From: Liolophura sinensis
Lineage: Eukaryota; Mollusca; Polyplacophora; Chitonida; Chitonidae
DNA length: 64,000 nucleotides
Assembly: GCF_032854445.1 (NCBI RefSeq)
Contig: NW_027018054.1
Location: 36,041-100,040 of the forward strand
Reading direction: 5' to 3'
Shown one piece after another: positions 9,971-20,476 of this stretch. Both the position numbers and the translations under genes were made by a program. Below the pieces are notes generated by a model, which worked only from the letters and a program-made list of their open reading frames with translations, was not told where the DNA came from and made no database searches. The number at the start of each line of letters is the position of its first letter. Position 1 is the stretch's first letter.

Positions 9971-11503
9971 TACTATCCAAAAAAAGAAACGCATAACCCG
10001 GTTTTTTTCGGAGGTGATGCAATCTTTTCAATTATGCATAACTAAATAAGAATTGCTATTCTGCAAATATTTTTTTACACAGATTAAGGAAGGGTCCATA
10101 TCTAGACAACAAGGCCATCAACTTGATGTAAGACACTCACAATGAGTCTCCCACTTGAGTGGAATGTCAGTATCTGTTGTGACCACCACGGGCACGAATA
10201 ACAGTTCTGACACGCCTTGTCATGGACTGGATGAGACGCTGGATAGAGGCCTGGGGAATGTTCTGCCACTCCTCCTGCAAACATGCAACTTGCTCTTGAA
10301 GCGTTTGGGGTTGAGGTTGACGTTGGCGTAGACGTCGATCAAGTTCATCCCACAGATGCTCAATTGTGTTAAGATCCGGGGAACGGGACGGCCAGGGTAG
10401 CACATTTACATTGTTTTCGGCGAGGAAATCCCTTGTGACACGTGCCGTGTGCGGTCTGGCGTTGTCCTGCTGGAACAACTCCCGCTGAACGTCAAAGACA
10501 GGTAAGAGGTGTGGCTGCAGGATGGTGTCTCGGTAACGTACGGCCGTAAGATTTCCCTGAACGTGGACAAGATTTGTACGACCAGTATACCATATTGCTG
10601 CCCACATCATCACACTCCCTCCACCAAATCTGTCCACTTGGCGTACGCAGTTAGGGGCATAACGTTCGTGAGCACGTCTGTAAACCCGGTTTCTACCATC
10701 ACGTCTCTGCAATAGGAATCTGGACTCATCACTGAACCAAATGCGTCGCCAGTTGCGTAGATTCCATGCAGTCACGTTGTTACACCATCGGAGGCGATTG
10801 GCGCGATGGTGAGGACGCAGCACGATCCCAACATAGGGCATCCTGGCACTCAGTCCATGTTCCCTCAGCCTGTTCCGCACTGTCTGACCTGATATCCTCC
10901 TCAGTCCCGGTATGCTGGCTGCTGTGCTTTCAGCTGTAGCACAACTGTCACGCAAATGGAGGACCCTTATGTAGCGATCTTGGGCTGCTGTAGTGACACG
11001 TGGTCGACCTGAACGCCGACGGTCATTTGTTGTCCCAGTATTGTTGTAGCGGGCAGCAAGCCGTGAAATCGTGCTCTGGCTGACGTGTAGACGCCTAGAA
11101 ATGGACGATTGGGACTCTCCAGCTTGAAGTGTTCCAATGGCAATATTTCTTGTGACAGTGTCAAGACGTGGCATGTTGAATCAGCTTGAAAACACCACTT
11201 GAAAGACGCCGATTTCCGGCCCGAAGTTGCGGTTTTATAGTCACACACTGCATGCTTTCCATGCGTAAGTTCGGCGTGTAAGACTGCACGTGATGCAGTG
11301 TGGTGCTGTATTTTTACTTCTTCCAAAAACGGCCTCCAAACTCAACATTTTCAACCAAGAAATGTTTTGAGGAATAAAATGTGTGCTAACTGTGACTATT
11401 AACAATATTAAAACACATTTTGCTCATGAAATGAAGACAAAATGTATTTATTTCATTTTAAAATAAAACAAAACACCTATGCGTTTCTTTTTTTGGATAG
11501 TAT
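9971..11503 (-). mobile_element. Tc1/mariner-type transposon, complete
   Basis: Terminal inverted repeats: the left end reads ctatccaaaaaaagaaacg and the right end has its complement, cgtttctttttttggatag, each with a TA flank (…ata|tactatcc … ggatagta|ta…). Length is about 1.53 kb, normal for Tc1-like elements. It contains one transposase gene on the minus strand. Flanking TA on both sides is consistent with TA target duplication. Confidence 0.92.
10167..11174 (-). CDS. Tc1-like transposase (DD34E), intact ORF
   Basis: A 335-aa protein that binds the element ends and performs cut-and-paste transposition. Residues 1-60 form a helix-turn-helix (SQSSISRRLHVSQSTISRLA). A linker with RRSGRPRVTT, the GRPR AT-hook-like motif of Tc1 transposases, follows, then a second HTH at about 70-120. 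The catalytic core shows WFSDESRFLL (first Asp), FQQDNARPHTA (second Asp) and SPDLNTIEHLWDELDRR (third acidic residue, Glu, about 34 residues after the second Asp). There is no stop or frameshift, and the length is usual for the family. Its ATG lies about 330 bp inside the right inverted repeat. It may be recently active; this window alone cannot show whether it is transcribed. Confidence 0.95.
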   Translation of the reverse strand: MPRLDTVTRNIAIGTLQAGESQSSISRRLHVSQSTISRLAARYNNTGTTNDRRRSGRPRVTTAAQDRYIRVLHLRDSCATAESTAASIPGLRRISGQTVRNRLREHGLSARMPYVGIVLRPHHRANRLRWCNNVTAWNLRNWRRIWFSDESRFLLQRRDGRNRVYRRAHERYAPNCVRQVDRFGGGSVMMWAAIWYTGRTNLVHVQGNLTAVRYRDTILQPHLLPVFDVQRELFQQDNARPHTARVTRDFLAENNVNVLPWPSRSPDLNTIEHLWDELDRRLRQRQPQPQTLQEQVACLQEEWQNIPQASIQRLIQSMTRRVRTVIRARGGHNRY

Positions 11504-11504
11504 A

Positions 11505-12300
11505 GTAGCAATTTACACGCATCTAGCACCATGGCTTAAGCGGAGTTTGGTAAAAATAAATGCAGTGATGTTAAATGCCCTTTATTAGACGTCACTGGCC
11601 TAGAATAGCTGTTTTCAGGAAAATGTATTGGTGTTCATGTTTGTGTAGATATCACTCCGGTGATGATTCTTCCACCATTGGAACTGGCAGCCTGTGTGAA
11701 GTGAAATCATATTAATTAATTGACGGAAATATTTTACATCAGAGGTCTTGACGTGTCATAGCCAAATTTAATAAAATTATTCAATACCCTATTACTTATC
11801 ATTAAACATACAGATTGCAATGTGGCGAGACACATTTGTTCATTTCCGCAGTTGTCAAGATTACCAGATTGCCATTTCCCTATGTATAGTGCATAGTGAT
11901 ATGTTTAAACATCGTTGTGTAAACCCGCAATCGGTAACGCGGCTATCAGTGTGTACATTGAATAACAAATCCGAAGAGACAACAACAACAGTTGCTCCAC
12001 TCGTGAAGCCTTTCCCAAGAAAGCTCAAGTTTTGCACTTCCATATTTTGAAGATGTGTTCACTCGTGTTCACCAATACCAAGTATACGGGTCCAAATATG
12101 TGGTCGGACGTATTACATGTAGGCCTGCCTATTTTGAAGCGCATGCAGGCCTACACATGTGTCTATAGTCATGCTCGGTCCCGCAGTAGCACTTCACGAT
12201 ATACGCCAAGTTCATATCGAGTGCTGACTATACTGTGCAATGGTCGTTTGTCCAGATTTCGAACCTTAGTTTGACTGACAATAACGAATATTTGTTATTT
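11505..12300. other. No recognisable gene
   Basis: Short overlapping ORFs on both strands at 11820-12050 show no known domain. No repeat matching other parts of the window was seen. Confidence 0.4.
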
Positions 12301-12500
12301 AATGTGCCCCGTGGGGTCTCAGGGGGTGATAAGAATAGGACCTCAGCCCTTCAGGCAAGCTTGTCTTAAAAGGCGACTAACCTCCCAGCCAACACCAACA
12401 GCCGGGACAAGATGGGCTGCACACTGGGCCCCGGTTGGGATAACCTGATAAATGATGGGCCTCTACATTAAATGGCCATATCAGCGTCGCTGACCGATTA
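12301..12500 (+). repeat. LINE 5'-region fragment
   Basis: Starts with 'ccccgtggggtctc', then ggtgataagaataggacctc and 'aaaaggcgactaacct'. This is the hallmark 5' leader also seen at 28443, 48187 and 52258. After about 12390 it diverges. Confidence 0.65.
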
Positions 12501-12987
12501 GTGTCTAGAAGGTCCAATGAACAATGAAAGAGGGGGTGTCCACAAATTTTTCTGTGTACATCTGGGTTTGAAGACATACCCAGTGTATTCTGGCGATTAA
12601 AGAGCATGAACATTACTTACAGTTAAAATAAAACAGAACTTGATATGTAGATGATCAAAATTTGTATTTGAGACTTCAGCGTCAAAGAATAGTAAGAGTA
12701 GATGAACGCTGTCTGGCCTGGGCAGCTCGTAATGTTTGGTTTCCATCCCAGACTCTCCCACCCAAAAGCCATTTGGACACAGCACGTTCGATGCCCTTCT
12801 TCGTGACAGTGGCTGTTGAAATTGTTCCGTTTAATGGAACGTGTATTTTATAAAATAACACAGACAGTAACTTTGAAAAGAGGAATCGATTATTTCCACG
12901 TTATTTATTTCTTTATCTAGTTTTTAGTACCGTAATCAATCATATTACACTTACAACTGCTGCTAGCATTTAATTGTAGTGAGAACA

Positions 12988-13115
12988 AACGGGCAGAGCG
13001 CTGGGGAAACCCCATGACCATCCGGAGGTTGCAAGCAGACATTTGTACAACCAGAGAGTAAGCTAGCATGGTACTGACTGGAGCTCATAACGACCACATT
13101 GATAAGAGACTCCAT
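12988..13115 (-). repeat. SINE fragment
   Basis: Complement of the central and head part of the 42362-type SINE: 'ggaaaccccatgaccatcc..aggttgc' and 'ctggagctcataacgacc..attg'. Degenerate. Confidence 0.6.
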
Positions 13116-13340
13116 CAGCCATAGTATTTACCCAACATGTAAACAACTGCAGCCTAGTTTTGATTGATAAAAGGGCCAGTGAAAATGGTATACAACTATA
13201 CTACGGAGCTAGCTACCCAACAACCCAAACAACGTAAATATACGGTGTAGATCTACTTATGGTAAACATCAAACAGTTTAGTCGATCCAAATGCTCTCTT
13301 TCCATTTCGGCCCACCATACTGAATTGAAAAGACAGGTCA

Positions 13341-13508
13341 AGTAGTATAGGGAATAGGGGTTCTGGCGCACCCTCCCCTTGGCAAATAGAGGTTCCCAGC
13401 TCCCATTCCCTTTCCTGCTTCTCGGGATAGTAGACACACTATAGGTTCTGGCACACCCTCCCCTTGGGGCCCTCCCCATAACAAATAGAGGCTCCCACCC
13501 CCTTCTCG
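13341..13508 (+). repeat. Copy A left terminal inverted repeat
   Basis: Two imperfect tandem units of about 80-90 bp. Each carries ttctgg-cacCCTCCCCTTGG and caaatagagg-tcccagc blocks. It is the inverse complement of 26530-26696. Confidence 0.9.
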
Positions 13509-13567
13509 GGTTCTATTAGACATACCAATTGCACCAGGTATGCTTTTACACCAACTGTGTATACAAC

Positions 13568-13828
13568 ATGCCAAGGGGTTACAATAAGTGCCGGTGGCTA
13601 CCCATCGGCTGCAACGAGCTCTGTGGTAAGTTTGGGGGAGTACTGCGGGATTCATTTAGCCAGTCTGCGGAAGGGTCTTGGCACCCAGTCATGTATTAGC
13701 TGTGGTCGGGGTGTTAAAAACCGACTTCGGATTGCATGACCTGTGGATATCATAATGCCCAGATGTGGGAAAGGCGGCAGAGGCGCAAGGCTTTCTTGGA
13801 CGAGTTCAACCGGCTGGCGGCTATATAA
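13568..13828 (+). pseudogene. Small zinc-ribbon protein, frameshifted
   Basis: Homologue of the intact 92-aa ORF at 40494-40772 in copy B. The ATG at 13568 opens a short Cys-rich reading (KCRWLPIGCNELCGK), then shifts frame. The next frame carries EYCGIHLASLRKGLGTQ and ISCGRGVKNRLRIA, and a third frame resumes towards FLDEFNRLAAI. Four pairs of CxxxC/CxxC-type cysteines and a His suggest a zinc-binding fold. It is the first inward-facing gene after the inverted repeat, directly upstream of the polymerase. The exact role is unknown. Confidence 0.7.
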
Positions 13829-13921
13829 AATTTACAATTAGAGAAACACCACCACCAGGCAGATATCGGCGCTCGAAATTTAGAGTTAGACAAACAGCAC
13901 CACTAGGCATACGACGCGTAC
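13815..13921 (+). promoter_or_regulatory. Upstream module of the polymerase gene, tandemly doubled
   Basis: Two related 50-bp units: ctatataaaatttacaatta… and ctcgaaatttagagttagac…, both followed by 'accac-aggca' strings, ending gcgtacaATG. The same kind of module precedes the polymerase in copy B (about 40444-40505) and the terminal gene at 29833. The TATATAA inside it may be a TATA box; this is inferred. Confidence 0.5.
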
Positions 13922-16900
13922 AATGAACCACCATCAAAAGGCCAGAGCACTTCGGGAGGAGTTTGAGACGCTCCTAGGTGTGCGGCCCAAGTACCCACGG
14001 TCCCGCAATGCCTTGGAAAAATTGCAGGGGATTAAACGGCTGTGGCTGAGTGGAAGCGGCGGCAAGACAGCAACAACTCCCGAAGTAACGCGGAGTTGAA
14101 GCAAGACGTCAAGAACCCCATCAGTAACTAGGAGTTGAAGCAAGACGTCAAGAACCTCCTCAGTTACGAGGAGTTGGATGAATTGCTATGCGGAATACAG
14201 GGTGAAAAGAAACTAGAATTCACTAACACCGGCCGGGCCATAAGGAATCTCCTCCTGGTCTGGCAGATGGGCGTACCTAAGGCGTTTGGACGGACCCAGT
14301 AGCCTTCTTAGAAGAAATTCGAGCTATTATTCGTCAGAAGCCAGAAAAAGAGATCCTGGCACTAAACGGGGTTAAGTTCCAACTAGGCCTCAGGATTCAA
14401 TTGCAAAAGGATAACGCCGATGGCAGTGAAGAGTATACCAGCCCAGTACTCCACAGCAATCAGAGGCTGGTGACATTGACGGGGCTCTAGATAAGGCCTT
14501 CCCCACCATCCAGGAGGTGTTGGAAAAATGGAGACAGCGAGGGTCAGGGTGGGCTGTAAATAGCGTGCAAACACTCTGGCTTGACATTGCAAGGTATCAG
14601 CTACTGAGAGGCGGGTCCTACGTCCCCCTACCTGCAGCTGTGAGTAACAAGAAAGCAGTCATCAATGTGAAGAACAATGACGACGACTGCCTCCGATGGG
14701 CACTCCAGTCTGCCTTATTTCCAGCCGCCCGTAACCCTCAGAGACCAACAAAGTATCCCACCAATGATGGTCTTGACTTTAGTAGGATCGCCGCCCCCAC
14801 GGCCATCTATCAGATCCTTAAAGTGGAGGAACAGAACGACCTCGCCATCAACGTGTTCGGGTGGGACAAGGGTGTGATCGTGCATCGTCTCAGCAAGCAG
14901 CCCGGTGGCACGCCCCGAACCAATCTGCTGCTGATTGGGAAGGCAGGCAAACTCCATTATACGTGGATAAAAGATCTGGATCGTGAGCGGTGTCTACAAG
15001 GTTACACAAGGGAGGATTTGCTCGAGGCGCATAAGCCGGAATGCTGTGGGATTGGCCAGACGGCGGTGAGGGTGGAGAAGCCCCAGGAGGGGGAAAACAA
15101 GTTCTCCTTCCAGAACCACCACAAACAGCTACCGGTTCCGTTCATCATATATGCCGACTTCGAGGCTCTGACCAAAAAGGTTGAAGGCCCGCCGCCCAGC
15201 CCCACAGAAAGCAGCACTCAAAAGACTCAGCACCACGAGCCCTGCAGTTACTGCTATGTTGTGGTGCGTTGCGACGGCCACACAAAATCCCCCGTGGAAT
15301 ACAGGGGCCCTAATGCGACGGAACACTTCCTCAGAGCTCTCCAACAGGAGGAGCGGGAAATCAAAAATGTTCTAGCTAACCCTATAGCCATGAGGATGAC
15401 TCCCCAGGACTGGCAGGCCCACAACATCGGCACAACCTGTCACGTGTGTGAGAAGCCTCTAGGCGCCGATTCTGTGCGCGATTACTGCCATATCACCGGC
15501 AAGTACAGAGGCGCGGCCCATAACGCATGCAACCTAAAGTTGCGGCTGGGTTCCAAGACAGCCATACCGGTAGTCTTCCACAACCTACGGGGCTACGACG
15601 GGCACCTCCTGATGCAAGCCATAAGTAAGGTGGAGGGCCGCATCTCCTGCATCCCCAACAACACGGAAAAGTACATCTCCTTATCGCTGGGGCAGCTCCG
15701 CTTCATCAACAGCGTTCATTTCTTACATACTTCCCTTGACAATCTGGTAGAGGCCAACAAACCTGAGGCTTTCCACATCACAGCCCGGTATGAGCCTGCC
15801 GAAGAAAAACGTAAGTTACTCACGCGCAAGGGTGTCTAACCCTATGAGTATATAGACTCCTGTGAGCGCTTCGACGAGTCCAGCCTCCCACCTAAAGAGG
15901 CTTTCTACAGTAAGCTCAAAGTTGGAGACATTAGCGATGAGGACTACATCCATGCGAAGCAGGTATGGAAGGCATTTGACTGCAACAATCTGGGGGACTT
16001 TACGGACCTTTACTGTCGCACAGACGTGCTCCTGTTGGCTGATGTGTTTGAGGCCTTCCGGAAGACTTGTTTACGGCAGTATGGATTGGACCCCGCTGAC
16101 TACTTTTCGAGCCCAGGTCTCTCGTGGGATGCGCTGTTCAGGAAGACCGGCGTAGAGCTGGAGCTGTTGACGGACTATGACCAACATCTCTTCATTGAGA
16201 AGGGGTTGCGAGGAGGTATCTCCATGGTAAGTAAGCGATAGGCCAAAGCCAACAATCCGCAGGTGGAGGGATACAACCCCGAAAGTTCAAACAGCTACAT
16301 CCAATACCTAGACGCCAATAATCTATATGGCTGGGCTATGAGTCAGTTCCTTCCAACAGGCGGCTTCCAGTGGGTAGGTGACGCACAGCGTCTCGGTGAA
16401 ACGACTGCTACCCACCCCCACGACAGTCCTTCTGGTTACATCCTCGAGGTCGTCCTAGAGTATCTGGCCGACCTACATAACGCACATAACGGCTACCCAT
16501 TAGCCCCGGAGTGTCTGGTGGTCCAGAAGGAGTGGATGTCAGACTATCAGCACGGCCTTTTCGGTAAGAAAGCGCCCACCGAGGTCGAAAAACTGGTCCC
16601 CAACCTCCGCAACAAGGAACGGTACGTCCTGCACTACCGGAACCTACAGCTGTATCTATCTCTGGGAATGCGCCTGACAAAGGTTCACCGGGTCCTGAGA
16701 ATTGCTCAGAGCCCTTGGATGGAACCCTATATCAGGGTGAACACCGAGCTCCGAAAAATAGCCGCGAATAAATTCGAGAAGGACCTGTACAAGCTAATGA
16801 ACAACTCTGTAATCGGGAAAACTATGGAGAACGTTCGGAAGCGTGTGGACATCAAGCTGGTACGCTTTGGAAAAGACGACAAGCTCCGACGCTTGATAGC

Positions 16901-17598
16901 CAGCTCGCGCTTCGCACGGGCAAACATATTTGATGACGACCTCGCAACGATTCAGATGCACAAGACCCGTCTAGTCCTAAACTGACCTATCTATGTTGGC
17001 ATGAGCATTCTAGATCTCTCCAAGCACCTGATGTACGACTTCTACTACAACCACATGAAGGCCCAGTACGGAGAGCGCTGCCAGCTCCTCTACACTGACA
17101 CGCATAGTCTGCCACTCGAAATTCAGACTGAGGATGTTTATAACTTATGAATGAGCTGATATGAGCTCATTCTCAGTTCGGCTGAGAATGCAAACCTGTA
17201 CGACACCTCAGATTACCCAAAAGACCACCCTCTGCACAGCGTAGCAAATATGAAGGTCTTGGGGAAAATGAAGGACGAGTGCGCGGGGGGGCAGATCGCC
17301 GAATACATCGGTCTGCGCCCCAAGATGTACTCCACTCTGGAGGCAGGTGGAGCCAACATTAAGAAGGCCAAGGGCGTGAAAAAGGGAGTTGTGCAAAAGT
17401 GCATCCGCCATAAGCAGTACAAAGAGGCCCTCTTCGAGAAAAAGATCTTCCGACACGGTATGGACGTGCTGCGATCAGAGCGCCACCATATCTATGGGCA
17501 GCACCTGAATAAGGTCTCACTGCCCCGATAGTAAGCGCTGGATTGCCGAAGATGGTGTCCACACCTTGGCTTATGGCCATAGAGATGCGCCTCCTTGA
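13922..17598 (+). pseudogene. Type B DNA polymerase (protein-primed, Polinton type), broken
   Basis: Replicative polymerase of the element, about 1,200 codons when intact. Seen in order: N-terminal REEFETLLGVRPKYPRS (13.95 kb); exonuclease I IIYADFEALTKK (about 15.15 kb); a Cys/His endonuclease-VII-like insert CHVCEKPLG…RDYCHITGKYRG (15.44-15.53 kb); exonuclease II VFHNLRGYDGHLL (15.58 kb); DVLLLADVFEAFR (16.03 kb); polymerase motif A YLDANNLYGWAMSQ (16.3 kb); motif B KLMNNSVIGKTMENV (16.8 kb); motif C at 17.09 kb. Breaks: several N-terminal frameshifts; in-frame stops at about 15837, 16239 and 16983; an insertion near 17135; and motif C reads YTDTHSL, so the second catalytic Asp is His. A frameshift near 17528 removes the last residues. 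Convergent with the integrase. Confidence 0.95.
14092..14178 (+). repeat. Short tandem duplication in polymerase N-terminus
   Basis: A roughly 45-bp unit containing gttgaagcaagacgtcaaga is present twice in a row. Copy B has a separate 51-bp duplication at the corresponding place (40189-40290). Confidence 0.8.
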
Positions 17599-17645
17599 CG
17601 GCACCCGCAGGATGGGCTGGAATGGACATCCTCTTCGAGGAACTA

Positions 17646-18515
17646 CTAGCGCCGTAGAACCCCATTCGGGGGAAGCTGAGTATCGGGAGGCACTATAAGC
17701 AACTCCTTACGAACGAACGGGCCATCCGACGTATCGTCTAGATAGTACAGCACGGGCTCATTAGGCTTTGTGACAGAGAGCCCAAGCCGATAGATCCCTA
17801 GAACCTTATGGGGCACCCCTTTTGCCTTGATGGCGTCTTTCGGCTTTTTACCGATCAGTCTCGTTGTCTGGTTATTCAGAGCGGCCACAACAGAAGGCAC
17901 CCATTCAGTAGACCGGTGTTCGGGAGGGAGGCGCATCTCCTGGGTATACTGATGTCCAAAGAGACGCTCAGCCAGAGTACGGTTGAAACGCTCCACTATG
18001 CCTTGGTCTCGGTGGATATCCACGCGGCCTCGGCGGACTGTGACATCGTGTTTGGCCAGCAGTTGGCTCACCGCACCCAAAAACTCGCCCCCAGGGTAAA
18101 CTTGGAGAAGCTGCGGCCATCTCAGGGGTCCCCGCTTGTAAATGCGAGAGAGAGCATCAGCGACTTCTTTGGAATCCTTAGTAGCCAGAGGTTCCGCCTC
18201 CTTGTAGCGAGAAGCGAAATTAACAACTGTCAGCACGTACTTATGCAGCTTCCGGCCTCACCGGTCATATGGTAGAAATACAAGATCGGCTTGGTGGATG
18301 TCATTCGGCGTGGAAACATCGAACATAGGCCTCGGCATTTTTTGGGGACGAGGCAGGTATATCTGCCAGATAGCGTGCTTTTCCAGTCAGGCCCGAACCA
18401 CATCTTCGGACACTTTAGCCGCAATTGCAATTTTCTGGATGGCCGCGAGACCCTTCCAGTACCCACGAGGGCTGCAGTAGATATTTGCCAGGCGAGCAGA
18501 CACATTACTAGCCAT
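17646..18515 (-). pseudogene. Retroviral-type integrase, broken
   Basis: DDE integrase that would insert the linear element DNA. From the ATG at 18515: a helical N-terminal segment with NIYCSPRGYWKG and VSEDVVRAWLEKHAIWQIYL, the pre-core domain usual in Polinton integrases; core start NDIHQADLVFLPYD (first Asp); an in-frame TGA at 18258-18260; then VYPGGEFLGAVSQLLAKH, where the second catalytic Asp has become Tyr (copy B has VDPGREF); then QGIVERFNRTLAE (catalytic Glu). Part of the C-terminal domain is deleted between GVPHK and the LGIYRLGLSV segment. It converges with the polymerase with a gap of less than 50 bp. Confidence 0.93.
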
Positions 18516-18566
18516 GTCATCAAGGTATTCTAGCAGCCCTCTAACAGATTTGCGACGAAAAAGACG

Positions 18567-19043
18567 TTAATCGTCGCGGCGTATTTCTGTGCGCAGAACC
18601 ACCTCACTACTAAGATCGTGCCTGCCATACGGCGAGGAGCTCGATGGTGAGTGCGGCACAGTCAGTTCGGATTTCTTGGTGAGTTTTGCGATTCCGCACC
18701 TCACACCCCCAACCACACACATTCCCAGGATGACGAAAGTCATCTCGCGGTGTTTTTGATCTTCACGAGGCACATAGAAATCGGAGAGCTGTGGCTCTGT
18801 GCCCAGCAGCGCCTCGCGTGCGTTGCATGTAAGAGTTTTGCCCGTGACCCTAGAATACTCGCGGATTGCAGCGTCGACATCCCGGAACGTTTGGTCAGCG
18901 TGGCCCTGGCGGCGTAGTTCATCGTTGATCCAGTCCAAGCGCTCAGTGGGCTTTCGGGCCCATTTTTCCAGGGCAGCTTGGAGCTGCTCTACAGCGCGGT
19001 CATGGCGCCTCCGCTCTTTGTCGATACCGGAACTCCTCAGCAT
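18567..19043 (-). CDS. Element protein with C-terminal membrane segment, unknown role
   Basis: A 158-codon ORF; the native protein probably ends earlier. The N-terminal half is charged and helical (RRRHDRAVEQLQAALEKW, ERLDWINDELRRQGH). A REYSRVTGKTL block and PQLSDFYVPREDQKHREM follow, then a hydrophobic segment, MTFVILGMCVVGGV, before IAKLTK. The copy B remnant (37556-37844) stops right after that Lys, so the last 30 codons here are likely read-through. A 51-bp retroposed insertion sits at the start codon (19047-19097). It lies between the integrase and the 79-aa protein gene on the same strand. No function is assigned. Confidence 0.6.
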   Translation of the reverse strand: MLRSSGIDKERRRHDRAVEQLQAALEKWARKPTERLDWINDELRRQGHADQTFRDVDAAIREYSRVTGKTLTCNAREALLGTEPQLSDFYVPREDQKHREMTFVILGMCVVGGVRCGIAKLTKKSELTVPHSPSSSSPYGRHDLSSEVVLRTEIRRDD

Positions 19044-19109
19044 CGAATGAATGATTATGGTTTAACGCCACATCGGCAATATTTCAGCCATATCGTGCCT
19101 CAGCATCGA
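19035..19109 (-). repeat. 51-bp SINE-tail insertion with 12-bp target duplication
   Basis: The 12-mer cctcagcatcga occurs at 19035-19046 and again at 19098-19109. Between them is only the tail end of the ATTC-tailed repeat (complement of tgaaatattgccgatgtgg…). The duplicated 12-mer contains the start codon of the 18567-19043 gene. Confidence 0.85.
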
Positions 19110-19186
19110 AAATATATAGCTGCTCCCGCTGAAGACCAAAGCGTTTACGAGGGCGCCGCCCATCATCATTGCGATGGAGGCCATTA

Positions 19187-19426
19187 CTACTGGATTATAT
19201 TGGGAGGAAGGAGCCCTTCTTTAATTAGCAGGTCCTTCGAAAACATGGGCAGGCCTACATCTGCAATGACCATGCCGACGTCACGGGGTGTTAAGTTCAG
19301 CTTCGGGAGGGCTCCTTTCAGGAACATCTGGCCGAGACGAGCGTACCCAGTAGCCAGGAGAGAGACCACAGCGGCGTGGTAGACCGCGTTGACTAGCACT
19401 TTTCCCTCACTGGGTGTAGTAGACAT
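19187..19426 (-). CDS. 79-aa membrane-associated element protein
   Basis: An intact ATG-to-stop ORF. There is a moderately hydrophobic N-terminal segment (VYHAAVVSLLATGYARLGQMF), then LNLTPRDVGMVIADVG and a hydrophobic-charged end. No catalytic motif. It lies in the same-strand run ATPase, Ser/Gln/Pro-headed protein, lysine-rich protein, this gene, membrane-tailed gene, integrase. The corresponding stretch has been deleted from copy B, so this is the only copy in the window. The ORF is conserved in an otherwise decayed element, but its small size makes that weak evidence for selection. Confidence 0.6.
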   Translation of the reverse strand: MSTTPSEGKVLVNAVYHAAVVSLLATGYARLGQMFLKGALPKLNLTPRDVGMVIADVGLPMFSKDLLIKEGLLPPNIIQ

Positions 19427-19459
19427 GCTGCTCTATATAGAAAGGGTCGCGACGTGTAT

Positions 19460-19887
19460 TCAAATGGAGTTTTCTTGCGGCGTGATATCTGCACCTTGTG
19501 CATGCGACGTAATATCTGCACCTCGTGTATGTGCTGTATAGCGGCTTCGCCACACGCGTAGCAACAATAGCACTGCAAGGCTGCCAGCGCCTAATAACGC
19601 CAGGGGCGCCCTCCAGTGGGTGATTTGGTGTGGCTTCGTAGAATCCGGTTCCTTCGCGGCCTCCACCTCCGTAGTAGAATCCGGTTCCTTCGGCTGTTTC
19701 TTGGTGGAATCAGCTGCGCCAAGCAAAACAGCCTTTGCCTCGCGAATCTTGTCCTTGAGAGTTTCAGCCTTGGCCTTTCCCGCTCGACCCGCATCGACTT
19801 TTTGGGGATTCTTCGCAGGGCCGTCATTTGTAGAATTCGCTGTCACCCCCTCCACTTCCTTCGGGCTTTTGGATTCGTTCTACTCAT
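19460..19887 (-). pseudogene. Lysine-rich element protein with C-terminal hydrophobic segment
   Basis: Starts at the ATG at 19887 by comparison with copy B (37287), shifts frame within about 15 codons, then reads AKNPQKVDAGRAGKAKAE and KDKIREAKAVLLGAADSTKK, rich in Lys/Ala. Two repeats of a KEPDSTT/KEPDSTK type follow, then a predicted membrane segment, APLALLGAGSLAVLLLLRVW, and two copies of a TRGADIT/AQGADIT string. It could be a basic DNA-condensing or membrane-tethered virion protein. No family is recognised. Confidence 0.6.
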
Positions 19888-19936
19888 GTTCCTTTGGTAC
19901 ATACGGCTCATTTCTAGGACAGCAGTGGTGTTCAAA

Positions 19937-20440
19937 TTAGCAGTGTTCAGCAGTGGTCAGCGCCATGGTTAACGGTGCCAAGTACATACTATAGCAGTAG
20001 TATAGCCAGCAGCTAGCACTGTTAAGCGTCTGTTCAACAAATGAGTCGGTGGCGAGCTGTGCCATGAGCATTGGTCGATTCTCGGTTGGGATTGGTAGGA
20101 GCCAGCTGGCCGCCCTTACATATGATCTCAAGAACATACCTCCAAGACCGTTAACCATCCGCGCACCGAGTTTAGCCTCGTACCGGGAGTACAGCCTTTC
20201 AACGTCTTCGTCGCTCATGGCGTCGATCTCAGCGGTTGTTACGTCTTTTCCCAGATATCGCTTGGCCTGCCCACCCACCGCAAATGCCACCAGCCAATCC
20301 TTGAGCTGGTGTGCATCATCTTGTTGGCTGTGGTCGGGCTATTGGCTTCGGCCGAGCTTTTGGCTGGGGCCAGGCTGTTGGCTTCGGCCGGGCTCCTTCT
20401 CTGCGCCCAGAATCTCGTCTATAAGCTCGTGGGTATCCAT
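19937..20440 (-). pseudogene. Ser/Gln/Pro-headed element protein (one stop)
   Basis: ATG at 20440 (MDTHELIDEILGAE). A low-complexity head rich in Ser, Gln, Pro and Gly has one in-frame TAG after about 34 codons. The conserved part follows: GGQAKRYLGKDV, EIDAMSDEDVERLYSRYEAK, then a hydrophobic half (MFLRSYVRAASWLLPIP, ASCWLYYCYSMYLAPL). The copy B homologue is at 36773-37318. It lies directly after the ATPase on the same strand. No known enzyme motif; likely a virion or accessory protein of this element class. Confidence 0.65.
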
Positions 20441-20476
20441 GCTTCATACGTCTATTAGACGTAGGGGCGCCTACGT

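Noticed and set aside
11820-12050. 76-codon ORF with a Thr/Lys-rich end
   Set aside because: An equal-length ORF exists on the opposite strand; no homology pattern seen.
13213-13655. Proline/arginine-rich ORFs across the copy A inverted repeat
   Set aside because: By-products of the GC-rich iterated terminal repeat; they differ between ends and copies.
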